From NCBI RefSeq assembly GCF_030295745.1, contig NZ_AP027291.1, positions 1 through 64,000 of the forward strand: 64,000 nucleotides of DNA, given 5' to 3'. This stretch comes from Mycolicibacterium sp. TUM20985 (GTDB taxonomy: Bacteria > Actinomycetota > Actinomycetes > Mycobacteriales > Mycobacteriaceae). Positions 45,777-53,764 of this stretch are shown here, piece after piece. The notes under the pieces are model-generated. The model saw nothing but the letters and a program-made list of their open reading frames with translations, was not told the origin of the DNA and searched no databases. The position numbers were made by a program, and so were the translations under genes. Positions within the stretch are counted from its first letter, which is position 1; every line of letters begins with the position of its first letter.

Positions 45777-47143
45777 TGGCGTGGGTGTTGGCCTGGGCCC
45801 GCCGGCTCCGCGCCCGCATCGGCACGGTGCGGGCGGGCACCACTGCCGCAGCGACCGCGATCGTCGCCGTCGCACTGATCGTCGGCGCGACCACGCTGAT
45901 CGTCACGCTGCGCGAAACGCTGATCAACGACGTCGCGGACTCTGCCCGAGGACAAGCCCAGCAGGTCGTCGACCAACTCGAATCCGGCCAGCCACCGACC
46001 GTGCAGGTCGCCGGCAGCGACGAACAGTTGATCCAGGTACTCACCCCGGAAGGCGCCGTGCTCGCGTCGAGTTCCAACGTCGCCGGCGCGCCGGCGGTGG
46101 CGACATTGAAGCCAGGGGAGTCCGCGCAGGTCGTTACCCCGCTCGACAACGCCAAATTCGTCGTGGTCGCAGAAGGCGCACTGACCGCTGACGGGCGACG
46201 AACAGTGCTGGCTGCGTGGGCGCTGGTAGACGTTTTCGACACCACCGAGGTCGTCACTCAACTGCTGATCATCGGATTGCCCATCCTGCTGCTGGTGGTG
46301 GCGATCACGACGTGGAAGACGGTTGGCCGGGCGCTCGCCCCCGTCGACGTGATGCGCCGCGAGGTCGACGAGATCTCGGCGACGCAATTGCACCGCCGCG
46401 TACCGCAACTGGACAGCGACGACGAGATCGGCCGACTGGCCGAGACCATGAACCGGATGCTGGACCGGCTCGACGACGCCCACACCAGTCAAAGGCGCTT
46501 CGTCTCCGATGCCTCCCACGAGCTCCGCTCGCCGATCACCACGATCCGCCAGCACGCCGAGGTCGCACTCGCGCATCCAGACCGCACCACCGCCGAGGAA
46601 TTGGCGCACGTCGTCCTGGCGGAGGACCTGCGTATTCAACGCCTAGTGGAGGACCTGCTCCTGCTGGCTCGCAACGACGAACAGGTCCTCCCGCCAAGGA
46701 CACCGGTGGACGTCGACGACCTGGTCTTCGCGGAGGTCGAGCGGCTTCGGGCCATGACGTCGCTGCGAGTCGACACAGGCGGCGTCAGCGCAGCACAGGT
46801 GAGCGGGGACGCCGACGCGCTGCGGCGGGTGCTGCGCAACCTCGGCGACAACGCCCTGCGTCACGCCGCGGCCCGCATCGACGTCGCGCTCACCGAGCTC
46901 GGTGGCGAAGTGCTGCTGATCGTCGATGATGACGGACCAGGGATTCCAGAACCCGAACGGGAACGAGTGCTCCAACGATTCGTCCGGCTCGACCCGGCAC
47001 GCTCCCGCGACGACGGCGGTAGCGGACTGGGCCTGGCCATCGTCGAGGAAGTCGTCCGGGCGCACGGCGGATCGGTGACGATCCGCCAATCACCGATCGG
47101 GGGAGCCCGGGTCGAGGTGAGGATTCCTTCCAACGAGGGATGA
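45773..47143 (+). CDS. Sensor histidine kinase (system 1)
   Basis: 456 residues. Two membrane helices (GTTAAATAIVAVALIVGATTLIV and LLIIGLPILLLVVAITTW) flank a sensor loop of about 110 residues. A HAMP domain (RALAPVDVMRREVDEISATQLHRRVP) is followed by the HisKA box FVSDASHELRSPITTIRQH with the phospho-accepting His, then the ATPase domain with RNLGDNALRHAA (N), DDDGPGIPE (G1) and GSGLGLAIV (G2). All catalytic motifs are intact. It overlaps the regulator gene by 4 bp. The stimulus is unknown; the PepSY and COG4705 neighbours suggest an envelope or metal signal. Confidence 0.93.
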   Translation: MMAWVLAWARRLRARIGTVRAGTTAAATAIVAVALIVGATTLIVTLRETLINDVADSARGQAQQVVDQLESGQPPTVQVAGSDEQLIQVLTPEGAVLASSSNVAGAPAVATLKPGESAQVVTPLDNAKFVVVAEGALTADGRRTVLAAWALVDVFDTTEVVTQLLIIGLPILLLVVAITTWKTVGRALAPVDVMRREVDEISATQLHRRVPQLDSDDEIGRLAETMNRMLDRLDDAHTSQRRFVSDASHELRSPITTIRQHAEVALAHPDRTTAEELAHVVLAEDLRIQRLVEDLLLLARNDEQVLPPRTPVDVDDLVFAEVERLRAMTSLRVDTGGVSAAQVSGDADALRRVLRNLGDNALRHAAARIDVALTELGGEVLLIVDDDGPGIPEPERERVLQRFVRLDPARSRDDGGSGLGLAIVEEVVRAHGGSVTIRQSPIGGARVEVRIPSNEG

Positions 47144-47232
47144 CGACGTCTGGGCGACCGTTCAGCCTGCCGTCAGGTCGCAACGGCCATTCTCGTACTC
47201 AGCAAGCTCGAGCCAAACAAGGGAATCAGTCA

Positions 47233-47547
47233 ATGAGAGTTAATATCTTCGGCCTTGTCGCAGCGGCCGGCATCGTCATCGCGGTAGGCGCAGGTATCGC
47301 AGGGGCATCGCCAGGTCCCGATCAAGGGGAAGTGCCGATCAGCGGCGACGCCTTGGCGCAAGCCAGCGCAGCTGCGCTGGCCGAGACCGGCGGCGGGACC
47401 GTCACCGAGACCAAGATCAACGATGAGGACAGCTTCTACCAGGTGGAGGTGACTCTCGCGGACGGCAACCAGGTCGACGTACAACTCGACCAGACCTTCG
47501 GCGTCGTCGGCACGAAGAACGACGGCGCGGCGGCGAACGACAACTAG
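47233..47547 (+). CDS. Secreted PepSY-domain protein
   Basis: 104 residues. An N-terminal signal sequence (FGLVAAAGIVIAVGAGIAGA) is followed by one PepSY domain (ALAQASAAALAETGGGTVTE, QVEVTLADGNQVDVQLDQTFGVVG). The ATG at 47233 has an AAGGGAA ribosome-binding site; an in-frame upstream start at 47140 would bury the signal peptide. PepSY domains often occur next to two-component genes and are thought to bind or inhibit extracytoplasmic partners. It lies 90 bp after the kinase and is probably a target or accessory of that system. Confidence 0.85.
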   Translation: MRVNIFGLVAAAGIVIAVGAGIAGASPGPDQGEVPISGDALAQASAAALAETGGGTVTETKINDEDSFYQVEVTLADGNQVDVQLDQTFGVVGTKNDGAAANDN

Positions 47548-47572
47548 GACGCGGAGGCCCCGGGGCCAACCG

Positions 47573-48829
47573 TCACTTGAGGGCGGTCATCAGGTCGTCG
47601 AGCGCATGCTTCTCGGCGGCAGGGTCGGGATTGGTGGCCCGCAGGGCTTTCAGGACGGTGTCGATCCGTCCGTCGATGGCGGTCCAGGTGGTTTGGTCCA
47701 TCGGTCGAAGGGTGGGTTGGGCATCGTCCCAAGCGGATTCGAGGTCTTTGATCCGGTTCGTCGCGCCAGCCTGGTCGCCGGCGTCGAGCTTGGCGAGCGT
47801 GTCCGCGGTGATGGAGCGGAAGTTCGCGATGTCCGCGGCCGGGAAGTGGGCGGCCACCTGTCCTGGGGTGAGGGTGGTGCTGACCGGCGGTGCGCCGGTT
47901 TCCTCTTCGTTCGCTGCGGTGGCGTGTGGCTGCCCGGCGGCCCACACCAGCAGGGCGCCGGTAGCGACGGCGATGGCGATGAAGTACCCGAGCATGATCG
48001 GTTCCCGCGCCGGACGCGCTGAGGCGGTTGGCGCGTCGATCGTCTCGGGCTCGTCGATGACGTCGCTGTGGGTGACCGTGAGGTACACCACGGTTGCCAG
48101 GATCGCGACGAGGAAGATCACGCTGGTGAGGGCGGTGCCGAAACCAAGTCCGTGTTCGGCCGTCGGCGAAGCGAACCAGTCGCCGAGGTTGGCACCCAGC
48201 GGGCGGGTCAGGATGTAGGCGAGCCAGAACGAGAGCACCGCATTGGCACCCAACCGCCAGCCGATCACGACGGCGACGATCAGGGCGGCGGGCAGCAGGA
48301 CCGACACACCCGGCGCCCACCCGGTCAGTTCGAGCGTCCAGTCACCGGCGGCGGTGCCGAGAGCGAAGGTGACCAGTACGGCGAGCCAGTAGAACAACTC
48401 GCGCGGCAGGGTGACGATGCTGTGGATCGACAGGGTGCGCTCGCGTGCCCACCAAATACCGAACACCACAACTAGGACAATCGTGAAGACGCTGGTGCTC
48501 ACGGCCAGCGGGACACCCTGGGTATCGGTGAGGATGTCGGTGTACAGCGTTCCCGTCACGCTCACGACGACGACCGCCAGCCAGTAGACGAACGGCACGT
48601 AGCGGTCCAGCCGTAACTGCCACCCCAAGACCGCGACCAGCACCACGGTGAAGATGAGGGCGGTTGCAGCGAGGCCGACGCCTAGCGTCATGTTGATCCA
48701 GTCGGCGAAGCTCTCGCCCACGGTGGTGCACAGGATCTTGATGACCCAGAACCACACCGTGATCTCGGGCACCTTGCTCAGCATCGTGCGCCCGGGCGCG
48801 ACCGCCGCGGATCTCGTCGTCTCGCTCAT
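47573..48829 (-). CDS. COG4705 polytopic membrane protein with C-terminal helical domain
   Basis: 418 residues. About 8 membrane helices occupy the first 260 residues and carry the COG4705 hallmark KVPEITVWFWVIKILCTTVGESFADW, which repeats in weaker form (FYWLAVLVTFALGTAAGDW and AYILTRPLGANLGDW), so the fold is internally repeated. A ninth helix (MLGYFIAIAVATGALLVWAA) is followed by an extracytoplasmic helical domain of about 110 residues (LTPGQVAAHFPAADIANFRS and on). COG4705 proteins are uncharacterised and often sit near two-component and PepSY genes. It is convergent with the PepSY gene. Confidence 0.85.
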   Translation of the reverse strand: MSETTRSAAVAPGRTMLSKVPEITVWFWVIKILCTTVGESFADWINMTLGVGLAATALIFTVVLVAVLGWQLRLDRYVPFVYWLAVVVVSVTGTLYTDILTDTQGVPLAVSTSVFTIVLVVVFGIWWARERTLSIHSIVTLPRELFYWLAVLVTFALGTAAGDWTLELTGWAPGVSVLLPAALIVAVVIGWRLGANAVLSFWLAYILTRPLGANLGDWFASPTAEHGLGFGTALTSVIFLVAILATVVYLTVTHSDVIDEPETIDAPTASARPAREPIMLGYFIAIAVATGALLVWAAGQPHATAANEEETGAPPVSTTLTPGQVAAHFPAADIANFRSITADTLAKLDAGDQAGATNRIKDLESAWDDAQPTLRPMDQTTWTAIDGRIDTVLKALRATNPDPAAEKHALDDLMTALK

Positions 48830-48942
48830 GAGGCCGGAAGGTAGGTGTGGCTCGCTGAGGGCACGCTGAGAAGGTGCGGTGGTCGCTTCGTAGCGGACCT
48901 CGCAACGATTCGCTCTCAGGGTCGTCTTAGCGGCATTGGTGG

Positions 48943-49674
48943 ATGGTGGTCATCGTGAGCCAACCTTCGACGCGAGCCAGCGACTTTCACGATGCGCACC
49001 TGGCCGGCCCCACCCGCTGGATTCTGCTGGCAATGCTCACGGGTTTCGTCGGACTCGGCGTGGTCGCCCACCATGTACGGCACGGCACGGCGCTCGACCA
49101 CGCAGTACTGGGCTGGATGGTGGAGCACCGCGGCGACGGGCTCACCACCGCGGCAGTCGTGATCACCAACGCCGGGAGCCCAGTGGCGATGGCCGCACTG
49201 GCGGCGCTCGCTGGCGCGATGCTGTGGTGGCGGCGTTCGGCGCGAACGGCGATCGTCGTGGTCGCAACGCTCGCGTGTGCGGCCGGTGTGAGCACGTTGA
49301 CCAAGACGCTGGTGGGAGCCCAACGTCCGCCGCTCGTCACCCAATTGCTGCTCGAGGTCGATCATTCCTACCCATCGGGACACGTCACGGGAACGCTCGC
49401 GCTGGTAGGCATCGTCGCGGTCGTCGTCGGCCGGGGCCGAAGTCGCGCGATCGCATTCGGACTAGGGGTCGGCGTCGCGTCAATCACCCTGGTGGTCGCC
49501 CTCACTCGCCTCTATCTCGGCGTGCACTGGCTATCGGATGTGCTCGGCGGGACCCTGCTGGGCGGCGTGGCGATACTCGTCGGGTCGGTTGCCCTCGAAT
49601 CCGAGTCCGTGGCGACATCGCGCGCCACCGGGTCCGCGGAGTCGGTGACTCCCGGGGTGACCCGGGTGGCATGA
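48943..49674 (+). CDS. PAP2-family phosphatase
   Basis: A 243-residue integral membrane phosphatase, probably acting on undecaprenyl pyrophosphate or another lipid phosphate at the outer face of the membrane. The three signature motifs are complete: KTLVGAQRP, HSYPSGHVTG and TRLYLGVHWLSDVLGG, with about six helices. ATG at 48943 and GTG at 48955 are both possible starts. The stop overlaps the start of the sensor-kinase gene (ATGA), an unusual coupling that suggests the kinase responds to cell-envelope lipid state. Confidence 0.88.
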   Translation: MVVIVSQPSTRASDFHDAHLAGPTRWILLAMLTGFVGLGVVAHHVRHGTALDHAVLGWMVEHRGDGLTTAAVVITNAGSPVAMAALAALAGAMLWWRRSARTAIVVVATLACAAGVSTLTKTLVGAQRPPLVTQLLLEVDHSYPSGHVTGTLALVGIVAVVVGRGRSRAIAFGLGVGVASITLVVALTRLYLGVHWLSDVLGGTLLGGVAILVGSVALESESVATSRATGSAESVTPGVTRVA

Positions 49675-51155
49675 TCCGCACAGTCGCGCCGCGACGGACG
49701 GTCTTGGTCGATGCGGAGAGGTGCCATGCAGACCACGCTGGCGAAGCGCCGTTGCCGCGGATAGGTCAGCCGCGGACGTGGTGGCGGCCCCGCTACTGGG
49801 GCATCTCGGCGCGTTCGGCGTTCGTCGCCGCCACGGTGGTGCTGGTTGCTCTGGTGGTGGCGGGATCCGGTCTCGCGATCGTTCTCTACCGCTCGCTTCT
49901 CTCTGGTGTCGACGAAGCCGCTGCAGGTCGGGTACGCGACGTGGCGGCCGCGTTGCAGTTCGACACGGCAAGCGAACTCGACGCCGCGCTGGTGTCGACC
50001 GATCAGCGGATCGTCGCCGTCCAGGTGATCGATCGCACCGGGTCCGTGGTGCAACGCTCGCCGTCGGCGCCCGACACACCGCTCGTCGCGCCGGGCGGCA
50101 TCGGGGTGACATTGCAGACTGGCCTTCCCGATCACGCCTCGGGCGACGGCGACATGCGGATCAGCGGCCAGACCGTGGACGGCAAGGGCGGCCGGTACAC
50201 CGTGCTCGTCGGCGCGGGCAGTGAAGGCGTCGAGTCGACGGTCCAGACCGTGATGGTGCTGCTCGCAGGCGCCGCGCCGATCGTCATCGCCGTTTCGGCC
50301 GCCGCCGCTTATTCGTTGGTGAGCAGGTCGATGCGATCCGTCGATGCGATCCGGACGCGGGTCGCGGACATAAGCACCTCAGATCTGTCCGAACGCGTGC
50401 CGGTGCCCAACAACCACGACGAGATCTCCGCGCTCGCGGTGACCATGAACGAGATGCTGTCTCGAATCGAGGCCGGACATGATGCTCAACGCCGATTCGT
50501 CGGCGACGCATCACACGAGTTGCGGAGCCCGGTCGCCGCCATCCTCTCCGCGCTCGACCTCGTTGCGGCACATCCTGAGTTTCTCGACGAGGAGCTCGCG
50601 ACGTCCACCCTGCGGCCGGAGGCGCAGCGGATGGAATCGCTGGTCGAGGATCTGTTGCTGCTTGCCCGTGCTGACGAACGAGGTTTGACGCTGGGACGCC
50701 GGGACGTCGATCTCGATGACATTGCGTCCATCGAAGTGGATCGCCTCCTGCGGGAGACGACGCTGACCATCGACGCGAAAGTAGTTCCGACGCGCATGGT
50801 CGGCGATCCCGGCGGTCTCTCGCGCGTTCTCCGCAACCTCCTGGAAAATGCGGCACGGCACGCAACGTCACGGGTCGAAGTGCGCGTCTGCGTCGTCGAG
50901 GGTAAAGCCGTGCTGACGGTCGCCGACGATGGTCCAGGCATCCCCGCGAGGGATCGCGCGCGGGTGTTCAACCGGTTCGTGCGGTTGGACTCGGACCGCG
51001 CGCGTAGCAGCGGAGGAGCGGGCCTCGGATTGGCCATCGTGTCTGAAGTGGTCAAAGCGCACGGGGGTAGCGTGACGATAGCGGATCGACCCGGCGGGGG
51101 GACGCTGGTGACCGTTCAGCTCCCGTTGGTGTACTCACCGGACTCGAGTCGGTAG
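49671..51155 (+). CDS. Sensor histidine kinase (system 2)
   Basis: 494 residues with start ATG overlapping the PAP2 stop. Helices SAFVAATVVLVALVVAGSGLAIVLY and VMVLLAGAAPIVIAVSAAAAYSLV flank a sensor loop of about 125 residues. HAMP (SVDAIRTRVADISTSDLSERV), HisKA (FVGDASHELRSPVAAILSALDLV), N box (RNLLENAARHAT), G1 (DDGPGIPARDR) and G2 (GAGLGLAIV) are intact. It resembles the system 1 kinase in architecture. Its probable regulator lies on the opposite strand and overlaps its 3' end by 40 bp. A longer upstream frame covers the PAP2 gene and is not used. Confidence 0.92.
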   Translation: MIRTVAPRRTVLVDAERCHADHAGEAPLPRIGQPRTWWRPRYWGISARSAFVAATVVLVALVVAGSGLAIVLYRSLLSGVDEAAAGRVRDVAAALQFDTASELDAALVSTDQRIVAVQVIDRTGSVVQRSPSAPDTPLVAPGGIGVTLQTGLPDHASGDGDMRISGQTVDGKGGRYTVLVGAGSEGVESTVQTVMVLLAGAAPIVIAVSAAAAYSLVSRSMRSVDAIRTRVADISTSDLSERVPVPNNHDEISALAVTMNEMLSRIEAGHDAQRRFVGDASHELRSPVAAILSALDLVAAHPEFLDEELATSTLRPEAQRMESLVEDLLLLARADERGLTLGRRDVDLDDIASIEVDRLLRETTLTIDAKVVPTRMVGDPGGLSRVLRNLLENAARHATSRVEVRVCVVEGKAVLTVADDGPGIPARDRARVFNRFVRLDSDRARSSGGAGLGLAIVSEVVKAHGGSVTIADRPGGGTLVTVQLPLVYSPDSSR

Positions 51156-51814
51156 CCCGCGCCGCGAACCGTCTGAATCGTGTTGGTGCCAAACGGAAGA
51201 TCGATCTTGCGTCGCAGGTAACCCACGTATACCTCGACCACGTTGTCGGGCCCGGTGTAGTGGGCATCCCAAACGTGTTGCAGCATGTCCTGTTTGGTGA
51301 CGACCGTGTCCTTGTGGCGCATCAGGTATTCCAGGACTCCGTACTCGCGCGGGGTGAGCTCGATGGGGGTAGATGCGCGTGCCACCACGCGTCGCGCCGG
51401 ATCGAGTGTCAGCGAACCCGCGGTCATGACGACCGGGCGCTGCGGTGCGCCGCGACGAAGAAGTGCACGCAACCGGGCCAGCAGCACGATGAACGCCACG
51501 GGCTTGGAGAGATAGTCATCTGCGCCAAGGTCGAAAGCGTCGGTCTGGTCGTAGTCGCCGTCCTTCGCGGTCAGCATCAGGACGGGTGTCCAGACTTCCT
51601 TTGCACGCATCTTGCGGAGCACCTCATAACCGTTGAGGCCGGGCAACATGATGTCCAGCACGATCACGTCGAAACTGTTCTCCGTTGCCTCCCAGAGGCC
51701 GTCGACCCCGTTGTCCACGTGCACGACCACGAAGCCCTCGGCCCGCAAACCCATGCTGAGCGTGGCAGCGAACCGGGGTTCGTCTTCTACTACCAGTACC
51801 TTCACCCGCCTCAT
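51116..51814 (-). CDS. OmpR-family response regulator (system 2)
   Basis: 232 residues. Receiver motifs: VVEDEPRF, phospho-acceptor in VIVLDIMLPG, LMLTAKDGDYDQ and YLSKPVAF. The winged helix has LTPREYGVLEYLMRHKDTVVTK and NVVEVYVGYLRRKIDLPFGTN, ending VRGAGYRLESGE. GTG at 51805 (VKVLVVEDE) may be the true start instead of ATG at 51814, because the GGAGG ribosome-binding site sits too near the ATG. Encoded convergently with the system 2 kinase, with a 40-bp overlap of coding ends. Confidence 0.92.
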   Translation of the reverse strand: MRRVKVLVVEDEPRFAATLSMGLRAEGFVVVHVDNGVDGLWEATENSFDVIVLDIMLPGLNGYEVLRKMRAKEVWTPVLMLTAKDGDYDQTDAFDLGADDYLSKPVAFIVLLARLRALLRRGAPQRPVVMTAGSLTLDPARRVVARASTPIELTPREYGVLEYLMRHKDTVVTKQDMLQHVWDAHYTGPDNVVEVYVGYLRRKIDLPFGTNTIQTVRGAGYRLESGEYTNGS

Positions 51815-51820
51815 CCTCCG

Positions 51821-52645
51821 CTAGCGGAGCGAGCGCAACCAGTGTCGGGTCAGGCGGGCGAAACGTGGGGCACCCGCGGTGGAGCCGGACCCCCGACTCC
51901 GATCGCTGCGCGCGATCCGGCCTCGGGCCACCAACTCACCGACAACTGTCACCCCGCAGGCCTGAGCCAACAACATCGAGCCGAGGACCAGGACCTGCAC
52001 GGCGCCGGCCTGAGCGGCCGACCCCGTTGCCAAGAGGACGCCGACGAAGGCACCCGGCAAGGTGACCAAACCGGCGGTGCGTGCCTGATCCAGATTGTGC
52101 AGCAAGGCATCGAGGAGCGGTCGCTCGATCACCTCCATTCGCGAATGGCGTTCGAACAGGCCAAGACTGAGCGCCGCCTCCACTTCTCCTGCGCGCAAGC
52201 CGAGAGCGTCGAGCGCTCGCTTGGCCGCCATTGCCGAGGCCGTCATCGTGCCACCCAGAACGATCCCGAACACCGGCACCAACGCCACCCCGGTGAGTGG
52301 TACGACGCCAGTCAGCAGGAGGAGCGGAATGACGGCCGCCATGCCCGCTGCCAGCGCCGCTGCGAGCCAGAACGAGCCGCGGTCCGCCTCACTACGACGA
52401 CCGGCCGTGATCGATGCGACGACGAACATCACCGCGAGCACCAGCGCCGAGGACCAGAGCCGTGCCATCGCGGCGGCGAGGACGCTGGCCACCATGGCCA
52501 GTTGAACTGCCGCACGCGCCGCAGCCCCCGGCACCGCCAGCAGAGAGCCTCTGAGGAAGAAGCGAGAGACGATGCCCGCGGTGAGCGCCATCACCACGCA
52601 CACGATGACGAGCGTGGGACTCAGCAGGGGTTCGGAGGTGTGCAC
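51821..52645 (-). CDS. UPF0014/FetB-like ABC permease
   Basis: A 274-residue membrane protein with about seven helices. The conserved block ERPLLDALLHNLDQARTAGLVTLPGAFVGVLLATGSA with VQVLVLGSMLLAQACGV matches the UPF0014 family, whose E. coli member FetB (YbbM) works with ATPase FetA in iron export. No FetA-like ATPase is adjacent, so the ATPase must be elsewhere or absent. It lies 6 bp upstream of the system 2 regulator in the transcription direction of the minus strand, so it may be read after the same promoter. Confidence 0.8.
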   Translation of the reverse strand: MHTSEPLLSPTLVIVCVVMALTAGIVSRFFLRGSLLAVPGAAARAAVQLAMVASVLAAAMARLWSSALVLAVMFVVASITAGRRSEADRGSFWLAAALAAGMAAVIPLLLLTGVVPLTGVALVPVFGIVLGGTMTASAMAAKRALDALGLRAGEVEAALSLGLFERHSRMEVIERPLLDALLHNLDQARTAGLVTLPGAFVGVLLATGSAAQAGAVQVLVLGSMLLAQACGVTVVGELVARGRIARSDRSRGSGSTAGAPRFARLTRHWLRSLR

Positions 52646-52686
52646 CCCATCAGTGTCCTCACGGCATCGTGCCCAAAGCCCGCCAG

Positions 52687-52735
52687 CGGCCGCTTATTAC
52701 ACACTTCTGGACTAGAAACGTGTGATAACTGGCCG
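52687..52735. repeat. Inverted repeat between FetB-like and CDF genes (element 2)
   Basis: Left arm CGGCCGCTTATTACACAC (52687-52704) pairs imperfectly with right arm GTGTGATAACTGGCCG (52720-52735) around a 15-bp loop. It sits between two minus-strand genes and can act as terminator of the CDF gene. Its arms share the pattern CGGCC-n2-TYAW-n-CACACG with the element at 35983. Confidence 0.72.
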
Positions 52736-52743
52736 TTCGAGCG

Positions 52744-53691
52744 TCAGGACCTCCGGTAGGACTGGCCGTGCGGCTCCATGCAGTGTTCGTCGGGATCGTC
52801 CTCGCAGACGTGGTCGACCTGAAGCGTCGTGTGGTCGATGTGATGCCGCTCGCGCAGGATGCGTTCCAGATCGCCGCGGATGGCGTGGCAATCGGCGCCG
52901 TCGCCGACGATCACGTGTGCCGATAGGGCAGCTTCACCCGAGGTGATCTCCCAGATGTGCAGGTCGTGTATCTCGACGACCGAGCCCACCGTGGCAAGCT
53001 CCGCACCCACGGCAGTGGGGTCCACGCCCTTGGGGGAGGCCTCCAGGAAGATGCGCCCGGAGGCGCGCACCAGGCCCCAGCCGGCCCTGATCATCAGCGC
53101 CGCCACGATGAGTGCGGCGATCGCGTCGGCGCGGGCGAACCCGGTCAGCCAGACGACGGCGCCTGCGATCGCGGTGGCGATGAAGGCGTAGAGGTCGTTG
53201 AGGATGTGCTGGAACGCGCCCTCGACGTTGAGGCTGGACCGGTTGGCGCGGCTGATGCACCAGGAGGCGGCGACGTTGACGACGATGCCGACGAGCGCGG
53301 TGACGAAGACCAGTAGGCCCTCCACTTCGCCGGGATTGATCAGCCGGCGAACCCCCTCGAAGATGAAGTACGCCGAGAGCAGTAACAGGGTGATGCCGTT
53401 GGCTTGCGCGGACAGGATCTCGGCGCGTTTGAGGCCGTAGGTGTAGTCGCCACGGGCGGGTCGCGCGGCCAGCCGGATCGCGATTAGCGCCAGCACGATC
53501 GACGCGGCGTCGGTAAGCATGTGCCCGGCGTCGGTGATCAACGCGAGCGACCCCGCGATGACGCCGACGACGACCTCCACCGCCATGAAGCCGACGATCA
53601 GAATCAGGGCCAGCGTCAACCACTTTCGGTCGGCGTCGGCCGACATCGAGTGGGAGTGCCCCTGATGGCCGTCGTGCGCGGTCTCGCCCAT
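52744..53691 (-). CDS. Cation diffusion facilitator (CzcD/ZitB-like metal exporter)
   Basis: A 315-residue proton-coupled zinc (or cobalt/cadmium) exporter. The N-terminal His-rich segment (GETAHDGHQGHSHS) is followed by six helices. Metal-site residues appear in DAGHMLTDAASIVLAL (helix 2) and DLYAFIATAIAGAVVWLTG (helix 5). The cytoplasmic C-terminal domain has VEIHDLHIWEITSGEAALSAHVIV. The length and motifs fit the CDF family. It is monocistronic, with the inverted repeat behind it. The metal specificity cannot be read from sequence alone; zinc is most common for this type. Confidence 0.93.
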   Translation of the reverse strand: MGETAHDGHQGHSHSMSADADRKWLTLALILIVGFMAVEVVVGVIAGSLALITDAGHMLTDAASIVLALIAIRLAARPARGDYTYGLKRAEILSAQANGITLLLLSAYFIFEGVRRLINPGEVEGLLVFVTALVGIVVNVAASWCISRANRSSLNVEGAFQHILNDLYAFIATAIAGAVVWLTGFARADAIAALIVAALMIRAGWGLVRASGRIFLEASPKGVDPTAVGAELATVGSVVEIHDLHIWEITSGEAALSAHVIVGDGADCHAIRGDLERILRERHHIDHTTLQVDHVCEDDPDEHCMEPHGQSYRRS

Positions 53692-53764
53692 GGGGGGAGC
53701 CTACCTAAATACATGCGAAAGTCGACATGTTTCCCTGACGGCCATCTACTATGCTGCTACGTAG

